DNA from: Mycobacterium simiae
GTDB lineage: Bacteria; Actinomycetota; Actinomycetes; Mycobacteriales; Mycobacteriaceae
DNA length: 64,000 bases
Direction: 5' to 3'
NCBI RefSeq assembly: GCF_010727605.1
Contig: NZ_AP022568.1
Location: 186,001 to 250,000, forward strand
The notes beneath the pieces were generated by a model that had not been told where the DNA came from, searched no databases, and saw nothing but the letters and a program-made list of their open reading frames with translations. Shown here piece by piece: positions 22,696-31,723 of this stretch. The translations under genes were made by a program, and so were the position numbers. How positions within the stretch are numbered: the stretch's first letter is position 1; every line of letters starts with the position of its first letter.

Positions 22696-23658
22696 CTATT
22701 GCCTCGCCGTATCAGCGTTGGCCCGATACCACGCCACCGTGGCCACAATGCCCTCCTGCAGCGGTAACTTGGCCGTCCATCCCACCTCCCGCAGCGCGGA
22801 AATATCAAGGAGCTTTTGTGGCGTACCATCCGGTTTTGTTCTATCCCAATGTGTTTCGCCCGTGTATCCCACCGCTGTAGCGACCATCTCAGCGATCTCC
22901 CTGATCGTGTGATCGATACCGGTCCCGACGTTGATATGGGTGGGGCCGTCGAACTGTTCGAGCAGATGCAAACACGCACTCGCCAGGTCGTCAACATGTA
23001 ACAACTCGCGCCGAGGGGCACCGCTACCCCAGTTCGTCACCTCGGGCGCGCCGATGGACTTGGCCTCCTCGTATCGCCGAATGAGTGCTGGTAGCAGATG
23101 CGAGTCCGAACGGGAGAAGTTGTCCTCTGGCCCGTAGAGATTGGTCGGCATCGCTGAAATCCATGCCAATCCGTGCTGGCGCCGAACCGCCTGCACCTGA
23201 AGGATTCCGGCGATCTTGGCGATGGCGTAGGCGTCGTTTGTCGGCTCCAGCGGACCGGTGAGCAGCGCGCTCTCCTGGATGGGTTGCGGAGCGAATTTCG
23301 GGTAAATGCACGAAGATCCGAGGAACAGCAATCGCGGCACGCGGGCGGCCACGGCGGCGTCGAGCAGGTTGACCTGAATCTGCAGGTTCTCCGAGAGGAA
23401 GTCGGCGGGATAGGTGCTGTTGGCCATGATGCCGCCGACGCGCGCCGCGGCGTCGATCATCACCTGGGGCCTCGACTCCAGGATAAAGTCAAACGTCGCG
23501 GCACGGTCCGTAAGGTCGAGTTGATCATGTGACCGCACAACAAGATTCGTGAATCCCTCGGCTTCGAACTTGCGCACCAACGCGGATCCGACGAGGCCGC
23601 GATGCCCGGCGATGTATACGGGTAACGTGCGGTCCAGGGTGCCGATCGGCGTACGCAT
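22696..23658 (-). CDS. epiA: GDP-L-fucose synthase
   Basis: Short-chain epimerase/reductase that converts GDP-4-keto-6-deoxymannose, the product of Gmd, to GDP-L-fucose. The NADP-binding motif is AGHRGLVGSA (residues 17-26); the catalytic Ser is in SSCIYP and the Tyr/Lys pair in DAYAIAK (near 142-146). ATG at 23658 gives 320 residues, close to M. tuberculosis EpiA, and lies 8 bp after the gmdA stop; in-frame starts at 23718 or 23703 would overlap gmdA by 37-52 bp. Paired with gmdA it supplies activated fucose, a sugar of several M. avium-complex GPL haptens. Confidence 0.93.
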   Translation of the reverse strand: MRTPIGTLDRTLPVYIAGHRGLVGSALVRKFEAEGFTNLVVRSHDQLDLTDRAATFDFILESRPQVMIDAAARVGGIMANSTYPADFLSENLQIQVNLLDAAVAARVPRLLFLGSSCIYPKFAPQPIQESALLTGPLEPTNDAYAIAKIAGILQVQAVRRQHGLAWISAMPTNLYGPEDNFSRSDSHLLPALIRRYEEAKSIGAPEVTNWGSGAPRRELLHVDDLASACLHLLEQFDGPTHINVGTGIDHTIREIAEMVATAVGYTGETHWDRTKPDGTPQKLLDISALREVGWTAKLPLQEGIVATVAWYRANADTARQ

Positions 23659-23666
23659 GCCCGCGC

Positions 23667-24689
23667 TCAACTCCACCCCGGAAGGGTCGGCTTGTCTATC
23701 CATGGTCGGCCATCGCACTCAAGCGCGGCGATGTCGGCATCCACCATTATGCGGGCAAGCTCGCCGGTGTGCACGGATGCCTTCCAGCCCAGCGACTGGG
23801 CGGCCTTGGTCGAATCGCCGACCAGCGAATCAACTTCAGTGGGCCGCAGATAGCGATCGTCGAACTTCACGTGCTTGTGCCAGTCGAGCCCGGCATGCTC
23901 GAATGCGGTCTGAGCGAAGTCGCGCACGGAGTAGCCGCGCCCCGTTGACAGCACAAAGTCTTCTGGTTCGTTGGCCTGCAGCATCCGCCACATTCCTTCA
24001 ACAAATTCCGGCGCGTACCCCCAGTCGCGTACGGCATCCAGGTTACCCAGATACACCTCGGATTGGATGCCCGCCTTGATCCGTGCGACGGCTCGCGTGA
24101 TCTTTCGAGTCACGAATGTCTCTCCCCGCCTGGGTGATTCGTGATTGAAGAGAATGCCGTTGACCGCGAATAATCCGTACGCTTCGCGGTAGTTGCGGGT
24201 CACCCAGTAGGCATACACTTTCGCCGCGCCATACGGTGACCGCGGGTAAAACGGGGTCTGCTCGTTCTGCGGCGGCGGCGATGCGCCGAACATCTCCGAT
24301 GACGAGGCCTGGTAGAAGCGGCAGTCGACGCGGGACAGCCGGACGGCTTCCAGTAGGCGAATCGATCCCATACCCGTGGTATCGCCAGTGTGTACCGGTT
24401 CGTCGAAGCTGACCCTTACATGCGATTGTGCCGCTAAGTTGTACACCTCGTCGGGGTCGATCGTACTGAGCAACGTCACTAATCGGGTTCCGTCGGTCAA
24501 GTCGCCGTAGTGCAAGAACAGTCGGGCATCAGGTTGGTGTGGGTCGACGTAGAGGTGATCGATCCGCGACGTGTTGAAAGTGGAAGCTCGGCGGATGAGC
24601 CCGTGAACCTCGTAACCCTTGCCTAACAGCAGTTCGGCAAGATACGAGCCGTCCTGGCCGGTGATCCCGGTGATGAGCGCTCGCTTCAC
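23667..24689 (-). CDS. gmdA: GDP-mannose 4,6-dehydratase
   Basis: 340-residue extended SDR that converts GDP-mannose to GDP-4-keto-6-deoxymannose. The NADP-binding loop [14 protein letters not shown] starts near residue 8. Gmd-type residues follow: [21 protein letters not shown], the catalytic region SSSEMFG, and SPYGAAK with the Tyr/Lys pair near 152-156. [21 protein letters not shown] matches the Gmd nucleotide-binding loop in outline. It is the first gene of a minus-strand operon, with epiA 8 bp downstream. The order gmdA-epiA-(Rv1513-like) is that of M. tuberculosis Rv1511-Rv1513, pointing to an old chromosomal location for this sugar island. Confidence 0.95.
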   Translation of the reverse strand: MKRALITGITGQDGSYLAELLLGKGYEVHGLIRRASTFNTSRIDHLYVDPHQPDARLFLHYGDLTDGTRLVTLLSTIDPDEVYNLAAQSHVRVSFDEPVHTGDTTGMGSIRLLEAVRLSRVDCRFYQASSSEMFGASPPPQNEQTPFYPRSPYGAAKVYAYWVTRNYREAYGLFAVNGILFNHESPRRGETFVTRKITRAVARIKAGIQSEVYLGNLDAVRDWGYAPEFVEGMWRMLQANEPEDFVLSTGRGYSVRDFAQTAFEHAGLDWHKHVKFDDRYLRPTEVDSLVGDSTKAAQSLGWKASVHTGELARIMVDADIAALECDGRPWIDKPTLPGWS

Positions 24690-25123
24690 TCGACTCCCGC
24701 TTCTGTCGGCGGATGTTCATGGCCAGATGTTCCGCACCCCATCGCGGCCGGCTCACCCGTGGCTACCTGTGCCCAGCCCGTTACTATCGCTCAATCCTAG
24801 ATGTCGAAGTCAAGGGATCTGGGCTCGCACAACATTGCGTTGCCGCCTGCTAGAGCAAAGCATGCGGAGAGGGCTTTGGGCTGTTGGTTCGGTGTGTACC
24901 CCTAAGTCATGGATCGCTACGCGCCGGGCGATGCAATGCGACGCATTACCCGACATCACACTCGCGTACGACCTGCCCCAAATCGACACGTATAACGCGA
25001 AATCCCGTTAGTTGCGCAACCGTACAGTGCAGCGTTGGCGCTTACTCTTCCGTGGTTGCTGGCCTTGGACCCGATGATGCGCGGGTGCAGGCAGAGCAGT
25101 TCGGCGGACGCCGCAAAACCCGA
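24690..25123. other. Gap upstream of gmdA, no gene seen
   Basis: About 430 bp without a supported gene. It should carry the gmdA promoter. A short perfect inverted repeat, AATGCGACGCATT at 24935-24947, is the only structure noted; its role is unknown. Confidence 0.5.
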
Positions 25124-25771
25124 CTAGTGAAAGTCAACTTCCCAGCGCGCGATCACTTCTTGGGGCACAGGCCGCGCCCGTCGCACGACCGCCATACGTC
25201 CGACCATATCCACCTGGGCGTAGTCTTCGATCGCCCGGTACTGCGGTCGGTCGGCGTAGTCGTCGAGGACGAGCGTCCATCCCGTCTGCGCACCCAGCAT
25301 ATTAAAGGCTTTGAGGGCGCAAGCGACGCGGAATCGCCCGTCGACCAGGACCAAGTCGGGTAGTCTGCCGTCGAAGCATTCAGGTGGAGGATCCGAGGCG
25401 CGACGGAACTTTTCGAGACGACGTTCGGTGATCCGCCCGAGGGGTCGACCCCAGGTACCGGTCCAACCGATGTCGGCGTACCGAAACACTTGACCTGGCC
25501 TGTCCAGACCGGCGCTGTGAATCTTGCGCCGAACGGCTTCAAGGAAGTACCGGTCGGTATCGACAGCAATGAAGTCCGCCCCAACCTTTGCTGCCTGGTA
25601 GGTCGACGCGCCCGTCCCGTACTCCAAATAACGATTCGCGGTGGCTAATCGATCCAGAAACCAGCTGATGGATTCCTGGCTGTCCAGGTGCGGCAGGTCG
25701 GGCACGGCAAGTTTGCCTGATCGCTGCCGAGCCGTGAACGCCAACTCCGCCAACAGATTTGAATACCCCAC
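25124..25771 (-). CDS. Class I SAM methyltransferase-like protein
   Basis: 215-residue protein with a SAM-type motif I (YLEYGTGASTYQAAK near residue 48) and an acidic strand-2 motif (FIAVDTDRYF), then LVLVDGRFRVAC and LVLDDYADR near the C-terminus, which places it among the class I O-methyltransferase-like proteins of sugar clusters. The GTG start is well supported by GGAGG five bases upstream. It is alone on its strand between gmdA and the divergent UDP-glucose dehydrogenase gene. Substrate unknown; methylation of a hapten sugar is the likely role from context. Confidence 0.75.
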   Translation of the reverse strand: MGYSNLLAELAFTARQRSGKLAVPDLPHLDSQESISWFLDRLATANRYLEYGTGASTYQAAKVGADFIAVDTDRYFLEAVRRKIHSAGLDRPGQVFRYADIGWTGTWGRPLGRITERRLEKFRRASDPPPECFDGRLPDLVLVDGRFRVACALKAFNMLGAQTGWTLVLDDYADRPQYRAIEDYAQVDMVGRMAVVRRARPVPQEVIARWEVDFH

Positions 25772-26044
25772 AAGGCCTCCGTCCTAGCGGCAGTGTACCC
25801 CGCAACGAAGCTGGCAAACCGCTACCGACGGCCGCGTATCGCAGAGGGAAGGTTTGCAACGACTGAACCTCGGGGGCAACCCCCGGGGCGAGGGGCGCTC
25901 GGTTGTGCGCGGGTGGAAGCACGCCTAGCGCGCGACGTCCGAGGTATCCAGGTTGTTTACCTATTGCGCCACAGGAATAGTGCATGAACCGCGCCTAGTT
26001 GGGGCAATATGGGCGGCGATCGACCGAGACGCAAAGGGGTCATC

Positions 26045-27361
26045 TTGAAAATTTCGGTAATCGGATCTGGCTACGTCGGCCTCGTCACGGGCGCCTGCCT
26101 CGCGGACAGCGGCAATGACGTAGTCTGCGTCGATATCGACCAGGCTAAGGTGGACCTGCTGCTTGCAGGCGGGGTCCCTATCTTCGAGCCCGGCTTGGCG
26201 GAGCTGATTGCGAAGAACCGAAAAAAGGGACTAATCGACTTCACCAGCGACAGCCAGCGCGGCGTCGAACACGCAGACATGATTTTCATCGCCGTTCCAA
26301 CGCCTATGGGTGAGAGCGGTGCGGCTGACCTCACTCACGTCTACGCCGCGGCCGACACTATCGGATCGCACATGGACCGCTACAAGGTCGTCATCAACAA
26401 GTCAACCGTGCCCGTCGGCACTGCGGACGAAGTTCGTGCCGTTATCCGCAATAAGACGGAGCATGAGTTCGATGTTGTATCCAATCCGGAATTTTTGAAG
26501 CAAGGCAAGGCGATCACCGATTTCATGCGCCCCGACCGGGTAGTGATCGGCAGCGACTCCGAGCGAGCCCTTGCCATGATGCGCGAGCTTTATGAGCCGT
26601 TCCTGCATCTCTCCCAGCCCCTCATCTCCATCGACGTCCGGAGTGCAGAGATGGCGAAGTACGCGGCCAACTGCTTCCTCGCAACCAAAATCTCCTTCAT
26701 CAACGAAATTTCGAACTTGTGCGAAAAGGCCGGCGCCGACGTCGCCGCGGTACGGGAGGCCATCGGCGCGGATAAGCGGATCGGCTATGACTTCCTGTCC
26801 CCTGGGATCGGCTACGGCGGTTCATGCTTGCCGAAGGACGTCCGCGCCTTGCTACATACGGCGGACCGTCTGGCGTCGGACATGCATCTCCTCCAAGCGG
26901 TCGAGCACGTCAACGACGAGCAGAAGGCTGCCCTCGTCGCCAAGATCGTGACCCGTTTCGGGGGCAAGTCGGCCGACAAGAATTTACAGGGCCTGCGCAT
27001 TGGACTTTGGGGTCTCAGCTTCAAGCCCCAAACCGACGACGTGCGCGCCGCCCCCGCCCTCATCATCGCGGAGAAACTGGTCGCATTCGGCGCGGTCGTG
27101 CGGGCCTTCGATCCCGAGGCCGCTCGCCAAGCGAGGAAGGTGCTAGGGGATTCGATCGAATACGCAAGTGACATGTACGCTGCTATTCAGGACGCCGATG
27201 CCTTACTCCTACTGACGGAGTGGAAACAATTTGAACGTCCATCGTGGGCTCGGGTGAAGTCGGTTATGCGCGGTCGCGTTGTGTTCGACGGACGGAACAT
27301 CTATGACCCGCAGCAGCTACGAGCCGAGGGCTTCGAGTATTTCGGTATGGGCCGGCATTAG
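26045..27361 (+). CDS. ugd: UDP-glucose 6-dehydrogenase
   Basis: 438-residue NAD-dependent dehydrogenase that oxidises UDP-glucose to UDP-glucuronate. TTG at 26045 is chosen because AAAGGGG lies five bases upstream and it gives the family N-terminus MKISVIGSGYVGLV; an in-frame ATG at 26009 would add 12 residues. The NAD loop GSGYVG is at 7-12; NKSTVPVGT, NPEFLKQG and the catalytic Cys261 in GYGGSCLPKD are all present, as is the C-terminal UDP-binding region (LWGLSFKPQTDD). It lies inside the hapten island beside fucose genes, so glucuronic acid (or a derivative) is probably part of the surface glycan. The sequence looks closer to Gram-negative enzymes by eye, which I cannot test here. Confidence 0.93.
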   Translation: MKISVIGSGYVGLVTGACLADSGNDVVCVDIDQAKVDLLLAGGVPIFEPGLAELIAKNRKKGLIDFTSDSQRGVEHADMIFIAVPTPMGESGAADLTHVYAAADTIGSHMDRYKVVINKSTVPVGTADEVRAVIRNKTEHEFDVVSNPEFLKQGKAITDFMRPDRVVIGSDSERALAMMRELYEPFLHLSQPLISIDVRSAEMAKYAANCFLATKISFINEISNLCEKAGADVAAVREAIGADKRIGYDFLSPGIGYGGSCLPKDVRALLHTADRLASDMHLLQAVEHVNDEQKAALVAKIVTRFGGKSADKNLQGLRIGLWGLSFKPQTDDVRAAPALIIAEKLVAFGAVVRAFDPEAARQARKVLGDSIEYASDMYAAIQDADALLLLTEWKQFERPSWARVKSVMRGRVVFDGRNIYDPQQLRAEGFEYFGMGRH

Positions 27362-27790
27362 TGCGCGCCTAGCATCCGCTTTCCGCGGTCAAAAGGAATT
27401 AGTCTCCTTCTCAAAAGGCGTAGTATTTGATTTCGTCGCTTATCGAGCTCTGCGACGATGGCGTGCACTTCCTTAGAGCCACAACCAGCGACATCCACCG
27501 CGGCATTTTGTCTCACCCAGCACATTCTTGTGGGAGCCGTGTACACCAAGGTGTCCGCCGACGCAATCGCGCAGCGCGCCGACATCTACGACACTCGACA
27601 GCTCCTCGGCTTCACGTTTGCCGACCCTGCGCGCGTCACTCAGGCATAATCGACTGAAGCACTTACTCTGTTGTTAGCGCGACGCCGCGACGGGGAGACC
27701 TTGGCTGACTGTTGCTTCGCTCAGCAAAGGAATGACCTCCAGCATGTTCGCCTCGCATCTGTTGTATCGCCTCGTGAAAAGGAACAGCAT
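27362..27790. other. Gap after ugd, no supported gene
   Basis: About 430 bp. Short frames such as 27458-27649 (63 codons) have no good ribosome site and no recognisable product. This gap marks the left edge of the AT-rich section of the island and must hold the promoter for the next two genes; no clear promoter hexamers were identified. Confidence 0.45.
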
Positions 27791-28432
27791 ATGAAATTCG
27801 ACGAGCTGTCGTCCCTTCCCGTTGTCAACTTATATGCGGGCGACCTACCGGATATGCCTGAATACCGCACCACGGGGCAAGTGGGCCTATCTCTGGTCCA
27901 AGAAGATAAATGGCACATACGCCATGATGTATCAAAACCGATGCCAATGCCCGACGAATCGGTTGATTCTTACCAGTCAGAAGATGTCTTCGAGCATATT
28001 AGATTGCAATCGCTGCCGGCGACAATAAAGGAGATTTACAGAGTGCTCAAGTTCGGAGGCCTGTTCAGATTGTCAGTTCCGGACTATCGCTGTGATATCT
28101 TGCATGAGCGATCCGTCAAAGACGCCCAAGGCAATTTACTATTTGACCCGTTTGGAGGCGGCAAGTACAAGCGACGCTTCTTGATCTTCGGTGAAAAAAG
28201 AGTAGTTCGCGGAGGACATGTCTGGTTCCCGAAGTATGAATCCGTTCGTAAATTGCTAACAGATACTCCCTTTTCTTCCGTTAACTTTCTCCATTACTAC
28301 GATGAAGCCGGGAATCCCTTCAGTGCGCCCATCGATTATTCGAAGGGATTCATAAAGAGGACTCCAGACAATGACAGCAGGGTGTCATCGCCGTTCAGGC
28401 CGATGTCGATAGTGGTTGACTGCGTAAAGTGA
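27791..28432 (+). CDS. Methyltransferase-type-11-like protein
   Basis: 213-residue protein with features of class I methyltransferases of the type-11 group: DESVDSYQSEDVFEHI (post-motif I/II region) and IKEIYRVLKFGGLFRLSVPDY (motif III strand). The N-terminal SAM loop is short (VVNLYAGDLP), as in several glycan-cluster proteins that start directly with this reduced form. ATG at 27791 follows AAGGA at a good distance; an in-frame upstream start at 27671 has no support. The stop overlaps the next start (GTGA). Base composition is clearly lower in G+C than the flanking core genes, suggesting recent transfer. Substrate unknown. Confidence 0.75.
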   Translation: MKFDELSSLPVVNLYAGDLPDMPEYRTTGQVGLSLVQEDKWHIRHDVSKPMPMPDESVDSYQSEDVFEHIRLQSLPATIKEIYRVLKFGGLFRLSVPDYRCDILHERSVKDAQGNLLFDPFGGGKYKRRFLIFGEKRVVRGGHVWFPKYESVRKLLTDTPFSSVNFLHYYDEAGNPFSAPIDYSKGFIKRTPDNDSRVSSPFRPMSIVVDCVK

Positions 28433-29427
28433 TCGCCGCGAAAGGACGTTCCGTCCCCGTCATCTTCATCATCTTCAACCGCCCCGATAACACGCGCCAG
28501 GTTTTCGAGGCAATCCGAGCTGCGAAGCCCGCCCAACTGCTGGTGATTGCGGATGGCCCACGGGAAGACAGGCCGGGCGAGCCTGAGAGGTGCGCCATAA
28601 CAAGAGCGATTGTGGACGAAGTCGACTGGGACTGCCAGGTCCATAAGAACTTCGCAGAATCCAACATGGGCTGCCAGCTCCGCATTTCCTCCGGAATCAG
28701 CTGGGCGTTTACCCTCGTCGATGAGGCAATAATACTTGAAGATGATTGTGTACCGTCATCGTCATTTTTTATTTACTGCGCTGAACTACTCGATCGTTAT
28801 GCGAATGACGAGCGTGTCATGATGGTGTCCGGACGCAATCATCTGTTCGGGCGGATGGCTACGGATGATAGCTATTATTTTTCTCGGTATCCGCACGTGT
28901 GGGGCTGGGCTACCTGGAGGCGGGCCTGGGAGAAATACGACGCAAAGATGTCAGATTGGCCCGAAATACGAGACCGAAAAATATTCGACCAATATTTTTC
29001 CAGCATTCTCGAACGCTATTACCGTGAGTCGATTCTGCAATATGTTTATGACGGAAAGATTAACACATGGGCCTACCAATGGTTTTACGCGATATGGGCG
29101 AACTCCGGGCTATGCGCGACGCCTGCGAGAAACCTGGTACGAAATATAGGATTTGACACCGAAGCGACAAACACCAAGTGGGACCTAATTTACTCCGCTC
29201 ATTCCGCGCTCGCCGCCGAGGACCTCGAATTGCCACTCAAGCATCCCGCCACTGTCCTGGCAAGCTCGGATAGGGACGAACTCGAAGCGAGACTTCAAGC
29301 CTCTCGTGGGAGCGGACTGCTACATGCCCTGAATAAATATATTTCTGTACTTAGGGTTCTACTTAAGAGAACGACGGGGATCGGTGAATGGCCTAATCCG
29401 GGCCTGCTGGTCCGCGGGGGCGGTTAA
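28429..29427 (+). CDS. HlpA-like glycosyltransferase
   Basis: 332-residue GT-A-type nucleotide-sugar transferase. It begins VPVIFIIFNRPDNTRQVFEAI, has LVIADGPRED and a central acidic motif IILEDDCVPSSSFF (the DxD-like metal site near residue 105), then PHVWGWATWRRAWEKYD and NTWAYQWFYAIW, which are typical of the family annotated as hemolytic-protein HlpA-like in M. avium-complex GPL clusters. Real hemolysis is not expected. It is translationally coupled to the preceding methyltransferase gene by GTGA. Stretches here are very AT-rich (28741-28800 is about 38% G+C by my count). Likely adds one hapten sugar; donor unknown. Confidence 0.8.
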   Translation: MIAAKGRSVPVIFIIFNRPDNTRQVFEAIRAAKPAQLLVIADGPREDRPGEPERCAITRAIVDEVDWDCQVHKNFAESNMGCQLRISSGISWAFTLVDEAIILEDDCVPSSSFFIYCAELLDRYANDERVMMVSGRNHLFGRMATDDSYYFSRYPHVWGWATWRRAWEKYDAKMSDWPEIRDRKIFDQYFSSILERYYRESILQYVYDGKINTWAYQWFYAIWANSGLCATPARNLVRNIGFDTEATNTKWDLIYSAHSALAAEDLELPLKHPATVLASSDRDELEARLQASRGSGLLHALNKYISVLRVLLKRTTGIGEWPNPGLLVRGGG

Positions 29428-29646
29428 AATCGACGTCCTGGTGCAGAGGCGGCGTACTAACGCTAACCGGGGAGAGCGCGCGGCTAGGCACGCGTTGCGC
29501 CTGGCCAAGGTTGACCTGGCGCGACTTTGGTGGTGTTAGAATCGCGGCGTGGCCGGGATTCGATAGGAGCCGAATCAACCTGCCGAATTCATGCGGAGCG
29601 AAATGACCTTGGAGCCTTCGATGCCTGGCGACAGATACGGCGAGTG

Positions 29647-30609
29647 ATGCAAAAATTCATGAAATCAATTTTTACACTGATAGATTGGGCATTAGTTCCG
29701 GTTACCGCGTTGGCATCTTTAGCTCTACGCGCCATCCGCCAGACCGGCTTTTCGCGTATGCCGATGACCTTGCGGGTATTTCGGAAAGTGGGAATTTATC
29801 CCGTCCTTGATCATTACTATGAGCCACTGTTCAATCCCAATCACCTTCGGAAACCGCTATCCGACGATCGCGAGCTGCTGGGCATCGACTGGAACGTCGA
29901 GGAGCAATTAGGTCTGCTGAAGAAATTTCACTTCAATGACGAATTGTTGCGGTTTCCGCTAGACCGTCGGGCCGACCAGGAGTTCTACTACCGGAACGGC
30001 TTCTTCGAGTCGGGCGACGCCGAGTACCTCTACAACATGATCCGGCTGTTCAAGCCGAAGCGCCTTTTCGAGATCGGCAGCGGCCGGTCAACCCTGCTGG
30101 CTGCCAGCGCACTACAGGCCAACCGAGCCGAAGATCCCGGCTACAGCTGCGAACATGTCTGCATCGAACCGTACGAGGTTGACTGGCTCGAGCACCTCGG
30201 CGTCAAGGTCATCCGCAAGCCGGTGGAGCTGATGGACTCGTCGTTGTTCACCAAAATGGAGGCCAACGACATCCTCTTCATCGACTCGTCGCACATGATC
30301 CGGCCACAGGGCGACGTCCTGTTCGAGTACTTCGAGATCCTTCCGGTCCTCAAACCCGGTGTGCTGATTCACATTCACGACATCTTCAGCCCCAAGGACT
30401 ACCTCGACGAGTGGATACAGTCGGTCTGCTTTTGGAACGAGCAGTATCTGCTCGAGGCATTTCTGAGCTATAACTCAGAGTTCAAAATCATTGGGGCGCT
30501 GAACTTTTTGAAGCACCACTACCCAAACGAACTAACCGCCGCATGCCCCGTATTACGGGAACAGTTCGAATCCCGCGAGCCCGGTTCCTTCTGGCTCAGG
30601 CGGGCGTAG
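29647..30609 (+). CDS. Membrane-anchored class I methyltransferase-like protein
   Basis: About 320 residues. An N-terminal hydrophobic segment (SIFTLIDWALVPVTALASLA in outline) is followed by a class I methyltransferase core: RLFEIGSGRSTLLAASAL (motif I near residue 140), HVCIEPYEVDWL, ILFIDSSHMIRPQGDV and VLIHIHDIFSPKDY. This is the pattern of Methyltransf_24-type proteins. The start is uncertain: ATG 29647 is preceded by an in-frame GTG and another ATG follows four codons later, while the longer frame from 29527 lacks a ribosome site. The gene ends 15 bp from a convergent GT2 gene. Methylation of a membrane-bound glycolipid would fit the anchor. Confidence 0.72.
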   Translation: MQKFMKSIFTLIDWALVPVTALASLALRAIRQTGFSRMPMTLRVFRKVGIYPVLDHYYEPLFNPNHLRKPLSDDRELLGIDWNVEEQLGLLKKFHFNDELLRFPLDRRADQEFYYRNGFFESGDAEYLYNMIRLFKPKRLFEIGSGRSTLLAASALQANRAEDPGYSCEHVCIEPYEVDWLEHLGVKVIRKPVELMDSSLFTKMEANDILFIDSSHMIRPQGDVLFEYFEILPVLKPGVLIHIHDIFSPKDYLDEWIQSVCFWNEQYLLEAFLSYNSEFKIIGALNFLKHHYPNELTAACPVLREQFESREPGSFWLRRA

Positions 30610-30624
30610 TCCAGCCCGCATTGC

Positions 30625-31395
30625 TTATCGTCGGAATACGAAAGCCAAAGCTAGGAAGTAATACTCGCACGCGCGCAAATAGGCGCGAGACACCCGCCGT
30701 CCGCCCAGCGGATAGCGGCCATGCATGTCCCACATGCGGCGGAGGTCATCAAAGACCTCGCTGGGAGCACGATTCGTCCCAACGCCAGTGGTATCGAAAT
30801 CGCACAACACGCGCCGAATCGTGACTGGCTCGCGCAGCAACGCTGCACGCAGGATGAACTCCTGGTCGGCAGCGATCCCGAAATCGAGGTCGTAGCCACC
30901 CAACTGCTTAATCACCGACGACCCGTAAAACGAGGCTTGATGCGGGATCACCTGCCAACCGGCAAGAAACTTGCGGAGGCGAAACGGCATCGGGCTGCGC
31001 ACCCGCCCCAACCCGACGAGATTGTCCATCCCATACCCCCACACCTCGCGAACAGGCCCCTGATCCGAGATCGCGGTGATCGCATCAGCCACCGCGTCCG
31101 GGTCAGGAAAGCAATCGCTGGAATGCATGAACCACAACACATCTCCCGAGGCCCGGGCGATGCCTTGATTCATCGCGTCATAGCGCCCGCCATCCGGCTC
31201 CGACTGCCAGTACGCCAAGGTCGGCTCTATCCCGGACAGATATTCGACAACCTCATCACCGGAGCCGCCGTCGATGACAATGTGCTCGATACGCCCCGAA
31301 TAACGCTGGGCTCGCACACTGTTCACGGTGCGTTTCAGCCCGTCGAGATCCTTGAAACTAATCGTTATCACCGACACGGTCGGAGCTGACGTCAC
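30625..31395 (-). CDS. Family 2 glycosyltransferase
   Basis: 256-residue GT2-type transferase (GT-A fold). The N-terminus VSVITISFKDLDGLKRTVNSV is followed by EHIVIDGGSGDEVVEYL, then WQSEPDGGRYDAMNQGI and the metal-binding region DVLWFMHSSDCF, as in WbbD/WcaA-like sugar transferases. GTG at 31395 is chosen because AGGGGGAG lies just upstream; an in-frame start at 31539 adds 48 residues with no family counterpart. A similar gene (Rv1514c) follows epiA-Rv1513 in M. tuberculosis. Likely adds a hapten sugar; donor and acceptor unknown. Confidence 0.83.
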   Translation of the reverse strand: MTSAPTVSVITISFKDLDGLKRTVNSVRAQRYSGRIEHIVIDGGSGDEVVEYLSGIEPTLAYWQSEPDGGRYDAMNQGIARASGDVLWFMHSSDCFPDPDAVADAITAISDQGPVREVWGYGMDNLVGLGRVRSPMPFRLRKFLAGWQVIPHQASFYGSSVIKQLGGYDLDFGIAADQEFILRAALLREPVTIRRVLCDFDTTGVGTNRAPSEVFDDLRRMWDMHGRYPLGGRRVSRAYLRACEYYFLALAFVFRR

Positions 31396-31602
31396 GGGTC
31401 TCCCCCTCGCGCAGCTCTCGCCGCTCGACGCGACACCATGATCCCAACCTCCTACAAGCGTGCACCCCGGGAACCGCGCCGGTGCATCAGCCCCGCCCCG
31501 CGCCCATACCTCGGCAGAGAGCGCTGCTGATCTCGGCACCGATCACCTTAAACCGTGGTCGCCGCGAAAATCTGCGGGTTGCGCAAACCCACCCATCCAG
31601 GC

Positions 31603-31662
31603 CGCGATCACGGCGAAACCAAACACCCCTTCCTGGGGAGCCCGACCTGTAGGGTGATCGCG
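31603..31662. promoter_or_regulatory. Inverted repeat in a divergent intergenic region
   Basis: CGCGATCAC at 31603-31611 pairs perfectly with GTGATCGCG at 31654-31662 across 42 bases, with a small CCCC/GGGG hairpin inside. It lies between the start of the GT2 gene (31395, minus) and the methyltransferase gene (31724, plus), so it could be a leader structure or part of an operator. The evidence is the repeat alone. Confidence 0.3.
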
Positions 31663-31723
31663 TGGGTCGGATCGCGAGCAACTGATCCCGTAATCGAGCG
31701 ATCAGGAGGTGTTGGAGGTCACG

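Noticed and set aside
27458..27649. 63-codon plus-strand frame after ugd
   Set aside because: No good Shine-Dalgarno site or family resemblance; could be a decayed fragment but nothing supports that.
31709..31723. GTG at 31709 as start of the methyltransferase gene
   Set aside because: AGGAG directly abuts this GTG; the ATG at 31724 has GGAGG at proper spacing.
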